Shown: in pieces, positions 30,771 to 41,641 of the stretch
Layout of the letters: each line of letters begins with the position of its first letter
Position numbering within the stretch: position 1 is the first letter of the stretch
Notes under the pieces: model-generated
Seen by the model: the letters and a program-made list of their open reading frames with translations, nothing else
What the model was told of the DNA's origin: nothing
Databases searched by the model: none
Assembly: GCA_015654525.1 (NCBI GenBank)
Contig: JAATGT010000183.1
Location: forward strand, 25,705-89,704
From: Bacteroidales bacterium
Lineage (GTDB): Bacteria > Bacteroidota > Bacteroidia > Bacteroidales > Paludibacteraceae
Direction of reading: 5' to 3'
DNA: 64,000 bases
Position numbers and translations under genes: made by a program

Positions 30771-30981
30771 CCTCAGTGATTAGCATTGAAGTTCAGTTGA
30801 AATTTCTACTATTTAATCGACCCGATTCTAATGAATCGGGTCGATTTGCATTTAAAGAATCAACATTTGGATAAAGAAACTGTTATATTTCAGTTCGTTG
30901 TTATTCAAAAGTCTTGATTTTATTCTTTGAATAAACTATTTTCTTTAATTTTACGGACTTTAAATTCAAAACAAAAATAGT

Positions 30982-32289
30982 ATGAGCACTAAATCACCGT
31001 TTTCAATTGACAGATTCCTGTCAGTTTGTTCTTTTGCTTTGCTCCTATTTCTGCTTCCAAATCAGGCAGCAGCAATAAATACTTATGAATCCACACAAAA
31101 AGAGGACTCGGAAACTTTTACAGAATATAGAGGAAAAATCATCGACAAAAAAAATGGAAGTCCTCTAGCCTTTGCAGGCCTGATCGTTGTTGGAACAAAT
31201 ATTTCTACAATATCTAATTCAGAGGGAGAGTTTTCACTCAAAATTTCAAAAGATATTCCGGAGCCGAAAATTACTGTCAGTTTTATCGGCTATAAAAATA
31301 AGCAAATAGCTTTGGCTGATTTAAAAAGTCAGAAATCACGTATTGAAATGGAGTCCTCTGCTGTGGAATTACCAGAACTCAATGTAATTTCAAAAAATGC
31401 AGAAGTCCTGATTCAATCTGTATTGGAAAAAAGAGGTGAGAACTATTTTAATAAGCCAACCCTCATGACAGCTTTCTATCGCGAAACAATAAAAAAAGGA
31501 AGATCTTATGTTTCGCTTGCAGAAGCAGTAGTAGAGATTGATAAACAGTCATACACATCGAACAAATCGGATGCTGTGAAACTATATAAAGCTCGCAAAA
31601 AGGCAGACTACTCCAAACTAGATACACTGGCGTTTAAACTTCAGGGCGGCCCATTCAACTCATTGTATCTTGATATTATGAAGTATCCGGAATATATATT
31701 CACCGAAGAGATGCTCTCTAATTATCAATTTACTTTCGATCATTCAACGCACATTGACAACAGATTAATTTACATTGTAGATTTTAAGCAACGCCCGAAT
31801 AAAACCGACCCTCTTTACGCAGGTAAACTTTACATCGATGCGGGAAATCTGGCTTTAAAGAGTGCGGTATTTACGCTTAACCTATCTAACAAAGAAGAAG
31901 CAGCTCTGATGTTTATTAAAAAGAAACCTTTCAATGCCCGGGTTTATCCCACCGAAGCCAAATACAGAATAGACTACCTTGAGAAAGACGGCAGGTGGTA
32001 TTATTCCTACAGCCGCATTGAACTTGGGTTAAAAATAAACTGGAAAAAAAGGCTGTTTAATACCAATTATTTTTCAACCGTTGAGATGGCCGTAACCAAT
32101 TGGGGAAAAGGAGCCGAAGATAAATCAACAGATTTTAAAGAAAAACTCAGACCATCGGTCATTATCAGCGACGAGGCATCCGGTTTTACAGACCATCAGT
32201 TTTGGGGTGAATTTAATGTAATAGAGCCCGAAAAATCAATCGAGTCGGCCATAAAAAAAATACAGAAAAAACTGGAAAACAACAAATAA
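30982..32289 (+). CDS. Secreted protein with CarboxypepD_reg-like N-terminal domain
   Basis: YRGKIIDKKNGSPLAFAGLIVVGTNISTISNSEGEFSLKI. Confidence 0.8.
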   Translation: MSTKSPFSIDRFLSVCSFALLLFLLPNQAAAINTYESTQKEDSETFTEYRGKIIDKKNGSPLAFAGLIVVGTNISTISNSEGEFSLKISKDIPEPKITVSFIGYKNKQIALADLKSQKSRIEMESSAVELPELNVISKNAEVLIQSVLEKRGENYFNKPTLMTAFYRETIKKGRSYVSLAEAVVEIDKQSYTSNKSDAVKLYKARKKADYSKLDTLAFKLQGGPFNSLYLDIMKYPEYIFTEEMLSNYQFTFDHSTHIDNRLIYIVDFKQRPNKTDPLYAGKLYIDAGNLALKSAVFTLNLSNKEEAALMFIKKKPFNARVYPTEAKYRIDYLEKDGRWYYSYSRIELGLKINWKKRLFNTNYFSTVEMAVTNWGKGAEDKSTDFKEKLRPSVIISDEASGFTDHQFWGEFNVIEPEKSIESAIKKIQKKLENNK

Positions 32290-32481
32290 ATATGACTGCA
32301 ATGGGACAGCTTTTCAATTTAAAAGAAAGTGTGAAACCTTTTTATTTTCAGTTCAACCAGCCTTCTTCTTTTGCCTAAATAAAGCCAATATACCTGTAAT
32401 CTGAAACAAATGGCAGACCATTTACGTTATGGTTGTCTAATCTATTAAGTCAAAGAAGTATGTTCTAAAACACATTTTTTG

Positions 32482-32489
32482 TATCTTTG
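32482..32489 (+). promoter_or_regulatory. Bacteroidota-type -7 element upstream of sufB
   Basis: TATCTTTG matching TAnnTTTG, ~110 bp upstream of sufB. Confidence 0.55.
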
Positions 32490-32596
32490 TAGCATTAATT
32501 CTCTTTGCAATTCATATTTAAACAGATAGCGTTTAAATAATGGACTGCTGAGAAAGAATAAGAAACCAACGGTCAACGTAGTTAATAAAAAACATC

Positions 32597-34033
32597 ATGT
32601 CAACAGATATATTAGACCAGGTCACCCAGGGAGATTACAAATACGGCTTCACCACCGATATTGAAACCGATATTATTCCTATTGGACTCAGCGAAGAAGT
32701 AGTTCGCCTTATTTCGGCAAAGAAAAACGAGCCGGAATGGATGTTAGAGTTTCGCTTAAAAGCTTATCGGCACTGGCTCACCATGGAGATGCCAACCTGG
32801 GCACACCTTACAGTCCCGAATATTGATTATCAAAGTATAGCATATTATGCTGCTCCTCGGAAAAATGCACCGAAAAGCTTGGACGAAGTGGATCCTGAAT
32901 TGCTTAAAACATTCGAGAAGCTGGGCATTCCACTTCAGGAACGAATGGCTTTATCGGGAATAGCGGTAGATGCAGTTATGGATAGCGTCTCAGTAAAAAC
33001 GACTTTCAAAGAAAGTTTATCAGAACTGGGTATCATCTTTTGTTCATTCAGCGAAGCGGTGGAACATCACCCCGATTTGGTACAGAAATACATGAGCTCA
33101 GTAGTTCCATATACCGACAACTTTTTTGCCACATTAAACTGCGCCGTATTTTCGGATGGTTCATTTGTGTACATTCCCAAGGGCGTTCGTTGTCCTATGG
33201 AACTTTCGACTTATTTCCGCATCAACGCGATGAATACCGGTCAGTTTGAACGGACTTTAATTGTAGCCGACGAAGATAGTTACGTTTCATATCTCGAAGG
33301 TTGTACAGCACCTATGCGCGACGAGAATCAACTGCATGCAGCCATTGTGGAAATTGTGGCCATGAAAAATGCCGAAGTGAAGTACTCTACGGTACAAAAC
33401 TGGTATCCGGGCGATAAAGAAGGTAAAGGTGGAATCTATAACTTTGTAACGAAACGGGGTATTTGCAAGGGTGATAACTCGAAGATTTCGTGGACTCAGG
33501 TAGAAACCGGCTCAGCCATAACATGGAAATACCCAAGTTGTATTTTGTTAGGTGATAATTCATCGGCCGAATTTTATTCGGTGGCTGTAACCAATCATCA
33601 CCAACAAGCCGACACCGGAACAAAGATGCTCCACATTGGAAAAAACACCAGTAGCCATATTCTTTCCAAAGGAATTTCAGCAGGAAAGAGCCAAAACAGC
33701 TATCGTGGATTAGTGAAAGTGAATCCGGCAGCTGAAAATGCCCGGAACTTTTCGCAATGCGACAGCTTATTGCTCGGCGACAAGTGTGGTGCACATACCT
33801 TTCCATATATGGAGGTAAATAATGATACAGCCATTGTGGAACACGAAGCTACCACATCAAAAATAAACGAAGATCAGATATTTTATTGCAATCAGCGCGG
33901 TATTTCTACTGAAGATGCTGTGGGTTTAATTGTAAATGGTTATGCCAAAGAAGTATTGAACAAACTTCCCATGGAGTTTGCTGTGGAAGCACAAAAACTG
34001 CTGCAAATAACACTGGAAGGTTCGGTAGGGTAA
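32597..34033 (+). CDS. sufB: Fe-S cluster assembly protein SufB
   Basis: [57 protein letters not shown]. Confidence 0.98.
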   Translation: MSTDILDQVTQGDYKYGFTTDIETDIIPIGLSEEVVRLISAKKNEPEWMLEFRLKAYRHWLTMEMPTWAHLTVPNIDYQSIAYYAAPRKNAPKSLDEVDPELLKTFEKLGIPLQERMALSGIAVDAVMDSVSVKTTFKESLSELGIIFCSFSEAVEHHPDLVQKYMSSVVPYTDNFFATLNCAVFSDGSFVYIPKGVRCPMELSTYFRINAMNTGQFERTLIVADEDSYVSYLEGCTAPMRDENQLHAAIVEIVAMKNAEVKYSTVQNWYPGDKEGKGGIYNFVTKRGICKGDNSKISWTQVETGSAITWKYPSCILLGDNSSAEFYSVAVTNHHQQADTGTKMLHIGKNTSSHILSKGISAGKSQNSYRGLVKVNPAAENARNFSQCDSLLLGDKCGAHTFPYMEVNNDTAIVEHEATTSKINEDQIFYCNQRGISTEDAVGLIVNGYAKEVLNKLPMEFAVEAQKLLQITLEGSVG

Positions 34034-34142
34034 AAGTTATTAGCCTGACGGCGATATTTGCCTTGCGATATTTACTCCCTCCGGTCGCGATATTAATTGT
34101 TTGCCGACAGAAACTTTAGATAAAAGACATTAGACAAAACAT

Positions 34143-34904
34143 ATGTTAGAAATAAAAAACTTACACGCCAACATCAATGGCAAAGAAATTATAAAAGGAT
34201 TAAGTCTCACTGTTAACGCAGGCGAAATACATGCCATCATGGGACCAAACGGTGCCGGCAAGTCAACATTATCTTCGGTACTCACCGGAAATCCTGCATT
34301 TACAGTGACCGAAGGACAGGTTACTTTCAATGGTAAAAATCTGTTAGAACTAACCCCTGAGGATCGTTCACGCGAGGGAATTTTTCTGAGCTTTCAGTAT
34401 CCGGTGGAAATTCCCGGCGTAAGCATGGTCAACTTTATGCGTACGGCAGTGAATGAACACCGTAAATATAAAAATCTGGATCCTATTTCAGCTACCGATT
34501 TTCTTCGACTAATGCGAGAGAAAAAAGAGTTGGTGGAAATGGATAACAAACTGGCAAACCGTTCGGTAAACGAAGGTTTTTCGGGTGGTGAGAAAAAACG
34601 TAACGAGATTTTTCAAATGGCCATGCTGAATCCTCTTTTGTCTATTCTGGACGAAACCGATTCCGGTCTGGACATTGACGCTTTGCGCATTGTTGCCAAT
34701 GGGGTAAACAAACTAAAAAGCCCTGATAACGCCAGCATCGTCATTACCCACTATCAACGTCTGCTGGATTATATTATCCCTGATTTTGTACACGTATTGT
34801 ACGACGGACGCATTGTGAAGTCGGGCGGTAAAGAGCTGGCTTACGAGCTCGAAGAAAGAGGTTACGACTGGATTAAGAAAGAAGTTGAGGAAGCCGCCAT
34901 CTAA
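34143..34904 (+). CDS. sufC: Fe-S cluster assembly ATPase SufC
   Basis: IMGPNGAGKSTLSSVLTG, GFSGGEKKRNEIFQMAMLNPLLSILDETDSGLDIDAL. Confidence 0.98.
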   Translation: MLEIKNLHANINGKEIIKGLSLTVNAGEIHAIMGPNGAGKSTLSSVLTGNPAFTVTEGQVTFNGKNLLELTPEDRSREGIFLSFQYPVEIPGVSMVNFMRTAVNEHRKYKNLDPISATDFLRLMREKKELVEMDNKLANRSVNEGFSGGEKKRNEIFQMAMLNPLLSILDETDSGLDIDALRIVANGVNKLKSPDNASIVITHYQRLLDYIIPDFVHVLYDGRIVKSGGKELAYELEERGYDWIKKEVEEAAI

Positions 34905-34939
34905 GTTCCTCATAAGGAATGTAAAGAAAAATTGTACAA

Positions 34940-36340
34940 ATGGAAAACAAAACTATAATAGCCGAAACTAACTCAAAAAGCCTCTCTTTGGCAGGCGTTG
35001 GGGAGGCTTCGTATATCGACTTATACAAACAACATCACGAAAGCATAAAAAAGCATTCGGCTGCGGTGATGAACGATTCTCGCGACGCATCATTTGCGCT
35101 GTTCGAAGAATTACGATTTCCTACTACAGCGTTGGAAAACTATAAATACTCCGACCTTAAAGCGGCTCTGGCTATTGATTATGGCTTAAACATTAATCGT
35201 ATTCCTATCCCGGTAAATCCGTATGATGTGTTTAAATGCGATGTGCCGGGCATTCAATCTTACCTTTTCTTTGTGGTAAACGATGCGTTTTATCCAACCA
35301 TGGATACGAAAGCATTAAAACTTCCCGAAGGAGTAATTATAGGCAGCCTGAAAGAGATTGCTGAAACACGTCCGGAATTATTAAAAGAATATTATGGCAA
35401 GCTAAGCACTTCCAAAAAAGATGGACTGGTTGCTTTCAACGGAGCTTTTGCTCAGGATGGATTCTTTATGTACGTACCAAAAAATGTACAACTGACTAAA
35501 CCTGTGCAGCTCGTAAATATTATGCGCTCGGATGTCGATTTTATGGCGAATAGTCACAATCTGATTATTCTGGAAGAAGGTGCCAAAGCGCAACTATTGG
35601 TGTGCGACCACACGGTGGATGAAGTTCGCTTCTTATCCAATCGCGTCACCGAAGTGTTTGTGGGCGAACATGCCACTTACGAACATTACAAACTCGAAAA
35701 TACACATACCAAAACCACCAATCTATCCACGCTACTAATCGATCAACGTGCATCGTCGAATGTGATAGCCAATGTAATCACGTTGCATAACGGTGTGACG
35801 CGTAATACGGTTGAAATAGACTTGGATGGAGAACATTGCGAAACTCAGCTTTGCGGTATGGTCATTGGAGATAAAAACCAGCAGGTAGATAACTTTACCT
35901 CCATTATTCATAACAAACCAAATTGCAATAGTCACGAGCTCTTTAAATATGTGTTGGATGGTTTTGCAAAAGGTGGGTTTACCGGAAAATTATTGGTCGC
36001 AAAAGATGCACAAAAAACTACTGCATTCCAGACAAACCGGAATATCTTACTGAATAAAACAGCTAAGATGCGTACTAAACCACAACTGGAAATTTATGCC
36101 GACGATGTAAAATGTTCGCATGGTGCTACTATCGGGTCGTTGGACGAAACCGCTAAATTTTACATGCAGTCGCGTGGTATCTCCGAACCCGAAGCGCGCT
36201 TGCTGCTGATGTTTGCTTTCACCAACGATGTGATTGAATTCATCCGTATTCCGGCATTGCAAGACAGGATAAAAATGTTGGTAGAAAAACGCCTGCGTGG
36301 AGAATTATCCAAATGCGAAGGCTGTGTGATTTGCCAATAA
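34940..36340 (+). CDS. sufD: Fe-S cluster assembly protein SufD
   Basis: KTTAFQTNRNILLNKTAKMRTKPQLEIYADDVKCSHGATIGSLDETAKFYMQSRGI. Confidence 0.97.
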   Translation: MENKTIIAETNSKSLSLAGVGEASYIDLYKQHHESIKKHSAAVMNDSRDASFALFEELRFPTTALENYKYSDLKAALAIDYGLNINRIPIPVNPYDVFKCDVPGIQSYLFFVVNDAFYPTMDTKALKLPEGVIIGSLKEIAETRPELLKEYYGKLSTSKKDGLVAFNGAFAQDGFFMYVPKNVQLTKPVQLVNIMRSDVDFMANSHNLIILEEGAKAQLLVCDHTVDEVRFLSNRVTEVFVGEHATYEHYKLENTHTKTTNLSTLLIDQRASSNVIANVITLHNGVTRNTVEIDLDGEHCETQLCGMVIGDKNQQVDNFTSIIHNKPNCNSHELFKYVLDGFAKGGFTGKLLVAKDAQKTTAFQTNRNILLNKTAKMRTKPQLEIYADDVKCSHGATIGSLDETAKFYMQSRGISEPEARLLLMFAFTNDVIEFIRIPALQDRIKMLVEKRLRGELSKCEGCVICQ

Positions 36341-36355
36341 ATAGCCATTTGAAGC

Positions 36356-36500
36356 TTCTGAAATTTTCAAAAGCTTTGCGACGACTGTTTTTGCCTTTCT
36401 GAAAATTTCAAAAGCTTCCCAACGACCGTTTTGGTCCTTCTGAAATTTTCAGAAGCTTCGCGACGACTGTTTTAGTGTTTCTGAAAATTTCAAAAACACA
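36356..36500. repeat. Alternating 21+20-bp (41-bp period) direct-repeat array (array 3)
   Basis: TTCTGAAA/TTTTC cores start at 36356, 36397, 36438, 36479 (exactly 41 bp apart), alternating with TGCGACGACTGTTTTTGCC-type half-units. Confidence 0.9.
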
Positions 36501-36623
36501 TACCCTGCGATATTCAGTTTTCTCTATTTAGACAAAGCTTGTTTTCCGATAAAATTGCAGAAGAAAATATTTAAACAGTTCGGAAAACAGCAAAGAATCT
36601 AATTTATACTGCTATTTTTAAGA

Positions 36624-37253
36624 ATGAACCTAAGTATTGACCAACTAAAATCCAAATTCCAACAACCATTGCCTGGTACAGCTTCACACCTGAAGTTGGC
36701 ACCACCAAACAGGGGCAAGGAGCTGTTGGAGAAACAAAACTATCTCCTTTCGGCCAGACAAAGTGCCGTAATGGTTCTGTTATACCCTGTCAACAATCAG
36801 CTTCGGACGGTATTTATTAAACGCAGCGAATACGATGGTATACACAGCGGTCAAATTGCTTTTCCGGGAGGGAAAAAGGAAAAAACTGATCAAAATTTTG
36901 AAGAAACAGCACTGCGGGAAACATGGGAAGAAGTAGGAATCAAATCCGATGAAATAGAGCTGATCGGGCAACTCTCCGACCTGTTTATACCACCAAGCAA
37001 CTTTATAGTGAAACCTTTCGTCGGATATTGTACAGGTCAACCGACATATAAGCTTGATCCGAGGGAAATTCAATCTGTAGTTGAAATAGATTTAGCTGAT
37101 TTTTACTCGGAAAACCGTATCTTTGAAAAAGAATTTAGTTCGGGGACATCCGGACAAGCGATCAAAGCACCATACTTTAACATTAGAAACATTGAAATAT
37201 GGGGAGCAACAGCTATGATAACAAGCGAGTTGTTGGATGTGTTAAAGTCTTAG
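36624..37253 (+). CDS. NUDIX CoA pyrophosphatase
   Basis: SGQIAFPGGKKEKTDQNFEETALRETWEEVGI NUDIX box. Confidence 0.9.
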   Translation: MNLSIDQLKSKFQQPLPGTASHLKLAPPNRGKELLEKQNYLLSARQSAVMVLLYPVNNQLRTVFIKRSEYDGIHSGQIAFPGGKKEKTDQNFEETALRETWEEVGIKSDEIELIGQLSDLFIPPSNFIVKPFVGYCTGQPTYKLDPREIQSVVEIDLADFYSENRIFEKEFSSGTSGQAIKAPYFNIRNIEIWGATAMITSELLDVLKS

Positions 37254-37383
37254 TTACTCCCCGAATATTTATCTAAAGAATAAATTATACACTTAGGTAC
37301 TTTCGCACTGATCAATTATTCAGTACCGGATTTACAAAAGTTTTCTGACTTATATTATAGCCACAACTTAAAAAAATCCGACA

Positions 37384-38358
37384 TTGAATACTTACATTCG
37401 TCTCAATAAGTTTATCAGCGATAGCGGAGTTTGTTCGCGTCGTGAAGCCGACAAATACATCGAACAAGGGCATGTTTTCGTCAATGGGCGCAGAGCTAGC
37501 GTGGGCGATCAAGTTACAGCCAAAGACAAAGTATTGCTCAACGGCAACCCCATCGAAGCAAAAACCGGAACCGACTTTGTATTTCTTGCCTTTAATAAAC
37601 CTGTAGGCATTATCAGTACCACCGAAATTGGAGTCAAAGATTCCATCGTCGATTACATAGGCTACCACGAGCGTATTTTCCCCATCGGTAGGCTCGACAA
37701 GGAGTCGCAGGGCTTGATCTTTATGACCAACAACGGAGACATCGTCAATAAGATTCTTCGTGCCGGAAATAATCACGAAAAAGAATATCTGGTCACCGTC
37801 AACAAACCTATTACCGATGAGTTTATCCAGAAAATGGGTGCAGGTGTTCCTATTTTGGGTGAAATGACTAAGAAATGTAAGGTAACAAAGGAGTCCACTT
37901 TTTCGTTTCGTCTGGTACTAATACAAGGGCTAAACCGACAAATACGACGGATGTGCGAGTACTTCGAGTACGAAGTAACCAAACTGGAACGTGTACGCAT
38001 TATGAATATAAGTGTGAAAGGCATACCAGTAGGTGAGTGGCGACAACTGCAACCCGAAGAAATGGAGCAAATCATGGTAGCCATAGCCAATTCGTCATCC
38101 ACTCAGGAAACTTCGGGTAAAAAGCCAAAAGCTCAAAATACAGCCCCCAAAAAAACAGAAAGTCCCATTGCCCAACGCGCTCCAAAGCAGGTCACAACAA
38201 AGAGACCCGATCGTTCAGCAGGTTTAAACCCAAAGTCCAGAGAACTTAGAAGTCAATCCACTAATGCCAATGGGAAAAAGAGTGGCTCAGCCAAAAACAT
38301 CAAACCAACTTCAGTAACTTATAAAAACAAAGGGAATAGTAAACCGAAGAGGAAATAG
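37384..38358 (+). CDS. rluF: 23S rRNA pseudouridine(2604) synthase-like RluF (TTG start) with basic C-terminal tail
   Basis: S4 domain ([29 protein letters not shown]), [38 protein letters not shown]. Confidence 0.88.
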   Translation: MNTYIRLNKFISDSGVCSRREADKYIEQGHVFVNGRRASVGDQVTAKDKVLLNGNPIEAKTGTDFVFLAFNKPVGIISTTEIGVKDSIVDYIGYHERIFPIGRLDKESQGLIFMTNNGDIVNKILRAGNNHEKEYLVTVNKPITDEFIQKMGAGVPILGEMTKKCKVTKESTFSFRLVLIQGLNRQIRRMCEYFEYEVTKLERVRIMNISVKGIPVGEWRQLQPEEMEQIMVAIANSSSTQETSGKKPKAQNTAPKKTESPIAQRAPKQVTTKRPDRSAGLNPKSRELRSQSTNANGKKSGSAKNIKPTSVTYKNKGNSKPKRK

Positions 38359-38392
38359 GTTATGTTACCTCCACGTGTCGGGTGGCAATATT

Positions 38393-39124
38393 TCACCGTC
38401 CTTCACTCGATAAACCCCATACAATAAGTCCGCTAATAACAGCAGTCCAACCCATAAACATTCCAAAACCAGTATTTTTGCGTATATAGAATTGGTTAGC
38501 GGGAGCATTTACAATTTGCGACGGGCTATCCGACGTCCGGAAAATCTCGGAAACCCAAAAAGAGTCATCAAAAAAGATTGGTGATGACAAGTTCTCATGG
38601 GTGGTTAATGATAATATACTTCGAAAATAAACAGGACTGTTATTTTCATCGTATAAATGGATTTTACTTTTATCTTTCTTGCTTTCGGCTTTGTTTCCCA
38701 AGGAATCCAATGGCGCGGTGTCGACAAACTGAGCAATTAAAGTATTGCTAGAAAACGAAGCATACGACTTGGGAGCTATGGAGTTAATTTGTTGATCATT
38801 ATAGAAAGAACCATCCTCTTGTATTCCATTTACTATCAAAGTTGTTCTACCCCAATCAATATAAACAGGTTTTTCTAACTTATTGAGAATTGTAATTTCA
38901 ATACCGAAATTTTCTCTTGCAAAGGAATATTTGATCAAAAAAGAATCTGTTTCATGCACAAATTCTTTGTTTCCGCTCTTAGGTAGGCTGCTATTAATAT
39001 AAACATATTGATATTGAGAGCAACTCGTTAATATTATAATGCTAACGAGCCCAACAAAGAAAAGTTTCAGCTTTGAGCAAGAAGCCGAATTACGTTTCTT
39101 TTGATATGAATCTACCGGTTTCAT
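38393..39124 (-). CDS. Hypothetical lipoprotein
   Basis: Signal/lipobox IIILTSCSQY; 243 aa. Confidence 0.6.
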   Translation of the reverse strand: MKPVDSYQKKRNSASCSKLKLFFVGLVSIIILTSCSQYQYVYINSSLPKSGNKEFVHETDSFLIKYSFARENFGIEITILNKLEKPVYIDWGRTTLIVNGIQEDGSFYNDQQINSIAPKSYASFSSNTLIAQFVDTAPLDSLGNKAESKKDKSKIHLYDENNSPVYFRSILSLTTHENLSSPIFFDDSFWVSEIFRTSDSPSQIVNAPANQFYIRKNTGFGMFMGWTAVISGLIVWGLSSEGR

Positions 39125-39326
39125 AAGTTATCTTTATTTCAATTCAAATTTCTTAAAAGAAATCACCTACAAAACTACAAAAAATGTTGATTCTACAATC
39201 AAATTTCTCAATTACTTGATCATTTCCATTTGTTTTTTTTAATTCAATCGCTCTATGCGGACTAAATAGTTATAATGTCTACGATCTTTCTCTTTTTTAT
39301 ATTAAACTCGTAATAACAATTAAAGA

Positions 39327-39366
39327 AAAAGTCCCTTAGAAATCAATTGATTTCTAAGGGACTTTT
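39327..39366. terminator. Perfect 40-bp palindrome, likely the original tRNA-Leu terminator
   Basis: AAAAGTCCCTTAGAAATCAATTGATTTCTAAGGGACTTTT equals its own reverse complement. Confidence 0.75.
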
Positions 39367-39368
39367 AA

Positions 39369-39387
39369 AAACGTACCCGAAGCGGGA
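39369..39387. repeat. attL (tRNA-Leu 3'-end fragment)
   Basis: Identical 19 bp to 48448-48466. Confidence 0.9.
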
Positions 39388-39499
39388 ACACAACCCACTA
39401 TAAAAGGCAAAAATAAGAAAGATAACTATACTACATTTCAATCGATTATATTTTTTACTTTCTTATGGTTTCAGATATTTTCACTTATTTCGTGTTACT

Positions 39500-39518
39500 T
39501 TGTTACTATTTTGTTACT
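39500..39518. promoter_or_regulatory. Candidate arm-type integrase-binding repeat, left end
   Basis: TTGTTACTATTTTGTTACT, identical to 48375-48393; extra GTTACT copies at about 39494 and 39542. Confidence 0.55.
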
Positions 39519-39583
39519 CAAAATTTGCTTTGTACCCTTTTTGTTACTACATTTGCAAACATAAACAAACAAAGGCAATTAGC

Positions 39584-40735
39584 ATGGAAACTAACAAGCG
39601 TAAAACCAACCCCCGAAAAGGGACTAAAAAGAACAACGTAATTTTGAGAGAGAAACCGTTGAGCAATGGAAATAAAAGTTTGTATTTGGACATTTACCGA
39701 GATGGGACTCGAAGCTATGAGTTTTTGAAATTGTATGTAAATTCAAAAGCCCGAACCCCTATTGAAAGGCAGTCAAATAATGAAGTTTTGGAATTAGCCG
39801 AAAAGATAAGAACCCAAAAAGAAAGCGACCTCAACCACCAAACACACGGGCAAATTTCGCCAAATACCAAACGAATAAACTTTTTAGATTATTATCAAAC
39901 TTATATTGACAAATATACAAAAGCCGATATACGAATGATAAAAGCATCTTTTGAGCGTTTCAAAGATTTTTTAAAAGAGTTTTACCCTCAATATAAAACC
40001 AATATTAAACCCGATCAGCTTACTAAAGATATGATGAGTTCATTTGTTGAGTATTTGGAAAGCAAAAGCACGGGCGAGGGGGCGTTGACTTTTTACAAAC
40101 GCTTTAAAAAAGTGATAAAGTATGCAGTTGAGCACAATGTAATATCAAAGAACCCTTGCACGGGGGTTGTTTGTAAGGTTGACGAAAACGCCCTCACTAA
40201 AGACATATTGAGCGTTGACGAAATGAAGAAACTTATTGCCACACGTTACCCCGAACAAAACCTCAATACAAGGCGGGCGTTTATTTTTACACTTTACACG
40301 GGTATACGCTTTTGCGATATTATCGAATTGAAATTTAGCGATGTAGATTACTCAAACAAAACATTAAAGTTCAACCAATCCAAAACCAAAGGGCACAGCT
40401 CAACCAGTTGGGTAAACATACCGCTCAACGATGCCCTTTTGTCTTTGATTGGCAAAAAACCCGAAAAGGACGATTTTATATTTAAGTTGCCCAGCCAATC
40501 GATGTGTTTAAAAGCATTGAGGCATTGGGTAGCTAAAGCAAAAATTGATAAGCATATTACATGGCATTGTGGCCGGCATTCTTTTGCCGTGAATATATTG
40601 AACAACGGGGCGAACATTAAAACCGTTGCCAGCCTATTGGGACATTCAGGGTTGAAACATACTGAAAAGTACACCAGAGCGGTTGACAGCCTCAAAGAAC
40701 AAGCGATAAACAGTTTACCAACGTTTGAAGTTTAA
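39584..40735 (+). CDS. Tyrosine recombinase/integrase with phage SAM-like N-terminal domain
   Basis: FTLYTGIRFCDIIELKFSDVD, HITWHCGRHSFAVNILNNGANIKTVASLLGHSGLKHTEKYTR; METNKRK start preferred over track start 39500. Confidence 0.95.
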   Translation: METNKRKTNPRKGTKKNNVILREKPLSNGNKSLYLDIYRDGTRSYEFLKLYVNSKARTPIERQSNNEVLELAEKIRTQKESDLNHQTHGQISPNTKRINFLDYYQTYIDKYTKADIRMIKASFERFKDFLKEFYPQYKTNIKPDQLTKDMMSSFVEYLESKSTGEGALTFYKRFKKVIKYAVEHNVISKNPCTGVVCKVDENALTKDILSVDEMKKLIATRYPEQNLNTRRAFIFTLYTGIRFCDIIELKFSDVDYSNKTLKFNQSKTKGHSSTSWVNIPLNDALLSLIGKKPEKDDFIFKLPSQSMCLKALRHWVAKAKIDKHITWHCGRHSFAVNILNNGANIKTVASLLGHSGLKHTEKYTRAVDSLKEQAINSLPTFEV

Positions 40736-40746
40736 AATTGTGAAAG

Positions 40747-41397
40747 ATGGAAATAGAATATAAAAACGGTGCAACTCGTTACTCTGATTTTGAAATAGAA
40801 AAAGCATTAACAAACCTCGAGCGTGGAATATCACTTGAAACCTTTTTTAAATATGAAGCCAAACGCTTTGAATTTGGGGAAAATGAGTATTTTAATATGC
40901 TAATAAGAGAGGTTGAAATAGAAAGTCAAATGTACAGTTCTGAACAATGGGAGTATTACGAAATTGCTTTTGGAGTTGGTTTGAAAGAGGTTGAAAAAGT
41001 TATTAATGATTTGCAAAAATTGAATATACAACCCCCAGCCAAACAATCTAAAACAAACCTCAAAAATGAATATAGATTTAATACTGATTTAGCCGAAAGC
41101 GTACCCGATTTATTTGATGAGCTGTTAAAAAGAAAAATGATTACAGGAAATAAAGACCATTTTATATGGGCGTTTGGCATTGGAAAAGATAAGCCGACCG
41201 ATTTTAAACAGCTTGTTTGGAATGGTGAGAATACCTTATTAGCATATTTGATTAATGAAGTATGTACTAACAGAAAAAAATGGGAAGTTGCAAAGATGAT
41301 TTTTGGCGTTACAGGATTGGCACAAACATTTAAAAACTGTAAAGGAAACCCAAGAGGCAAAGAGATAATTGATAGTATAATTCTTGAAATAGGGTAA
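40747..41397 (+). CDS. Hypothetical element-borne protein
   Basis: 216-aa ORF following the integrase; no recognised family. Confidence 0.6.
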   Translation: MEIEYKNGATRYSDFEIEKALTNLERGISLETFFKYEAKRFEFGENEYFNMLIREVEIESQMYSSEQWEYYEIAFGVGLKEVEKVINDLQKLNIQPPAKQSKTNLKNEYRFNTDLAESVPDLFDELLKRKMITGNKDHFIWAFGIGKDKPTDFKQLVWNGENTLLAYLINEVCTNRKKWEVAKMIFGVTGLAQTFKNCKGNPRGKEIIDSIILEIG

Positions 41398-41641
41398 CAA
41401 AAAAAAAGGTTGTTTTAAACTTCACGTTTTTCACTTTTTACACAAAGGGGGCAATTTTAGCCCTCTTTTTTATGCTTTATATTGAAAAAATCATTTATAG
41501 TATTTATACTTACATTTACTGTAAATGTTTTATTTTCAGTTGTTTATAAATTCTTAGTTTCTTTGCATTGATTAATCAGAACAAACCAGCAAAGGGAGTG
41601 CACGCCCCGAGCTTTTTAATCAATTGTAAAAAGTAAAAAAA

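Noticed and set aside
32597-36340. Incomplete suf operon as an anomaly
   Set aside because: sufBCD without adjacent sufS/sufE is not rare; sufS may lie elsewhere.
37384-38358. Basic low-complexity tail of RluF-like protein as novel domain
   Set aside because: Lys/Ser/Thr-rich C-terminal extensions are common in Bacteroidota pseudouridine synthases.
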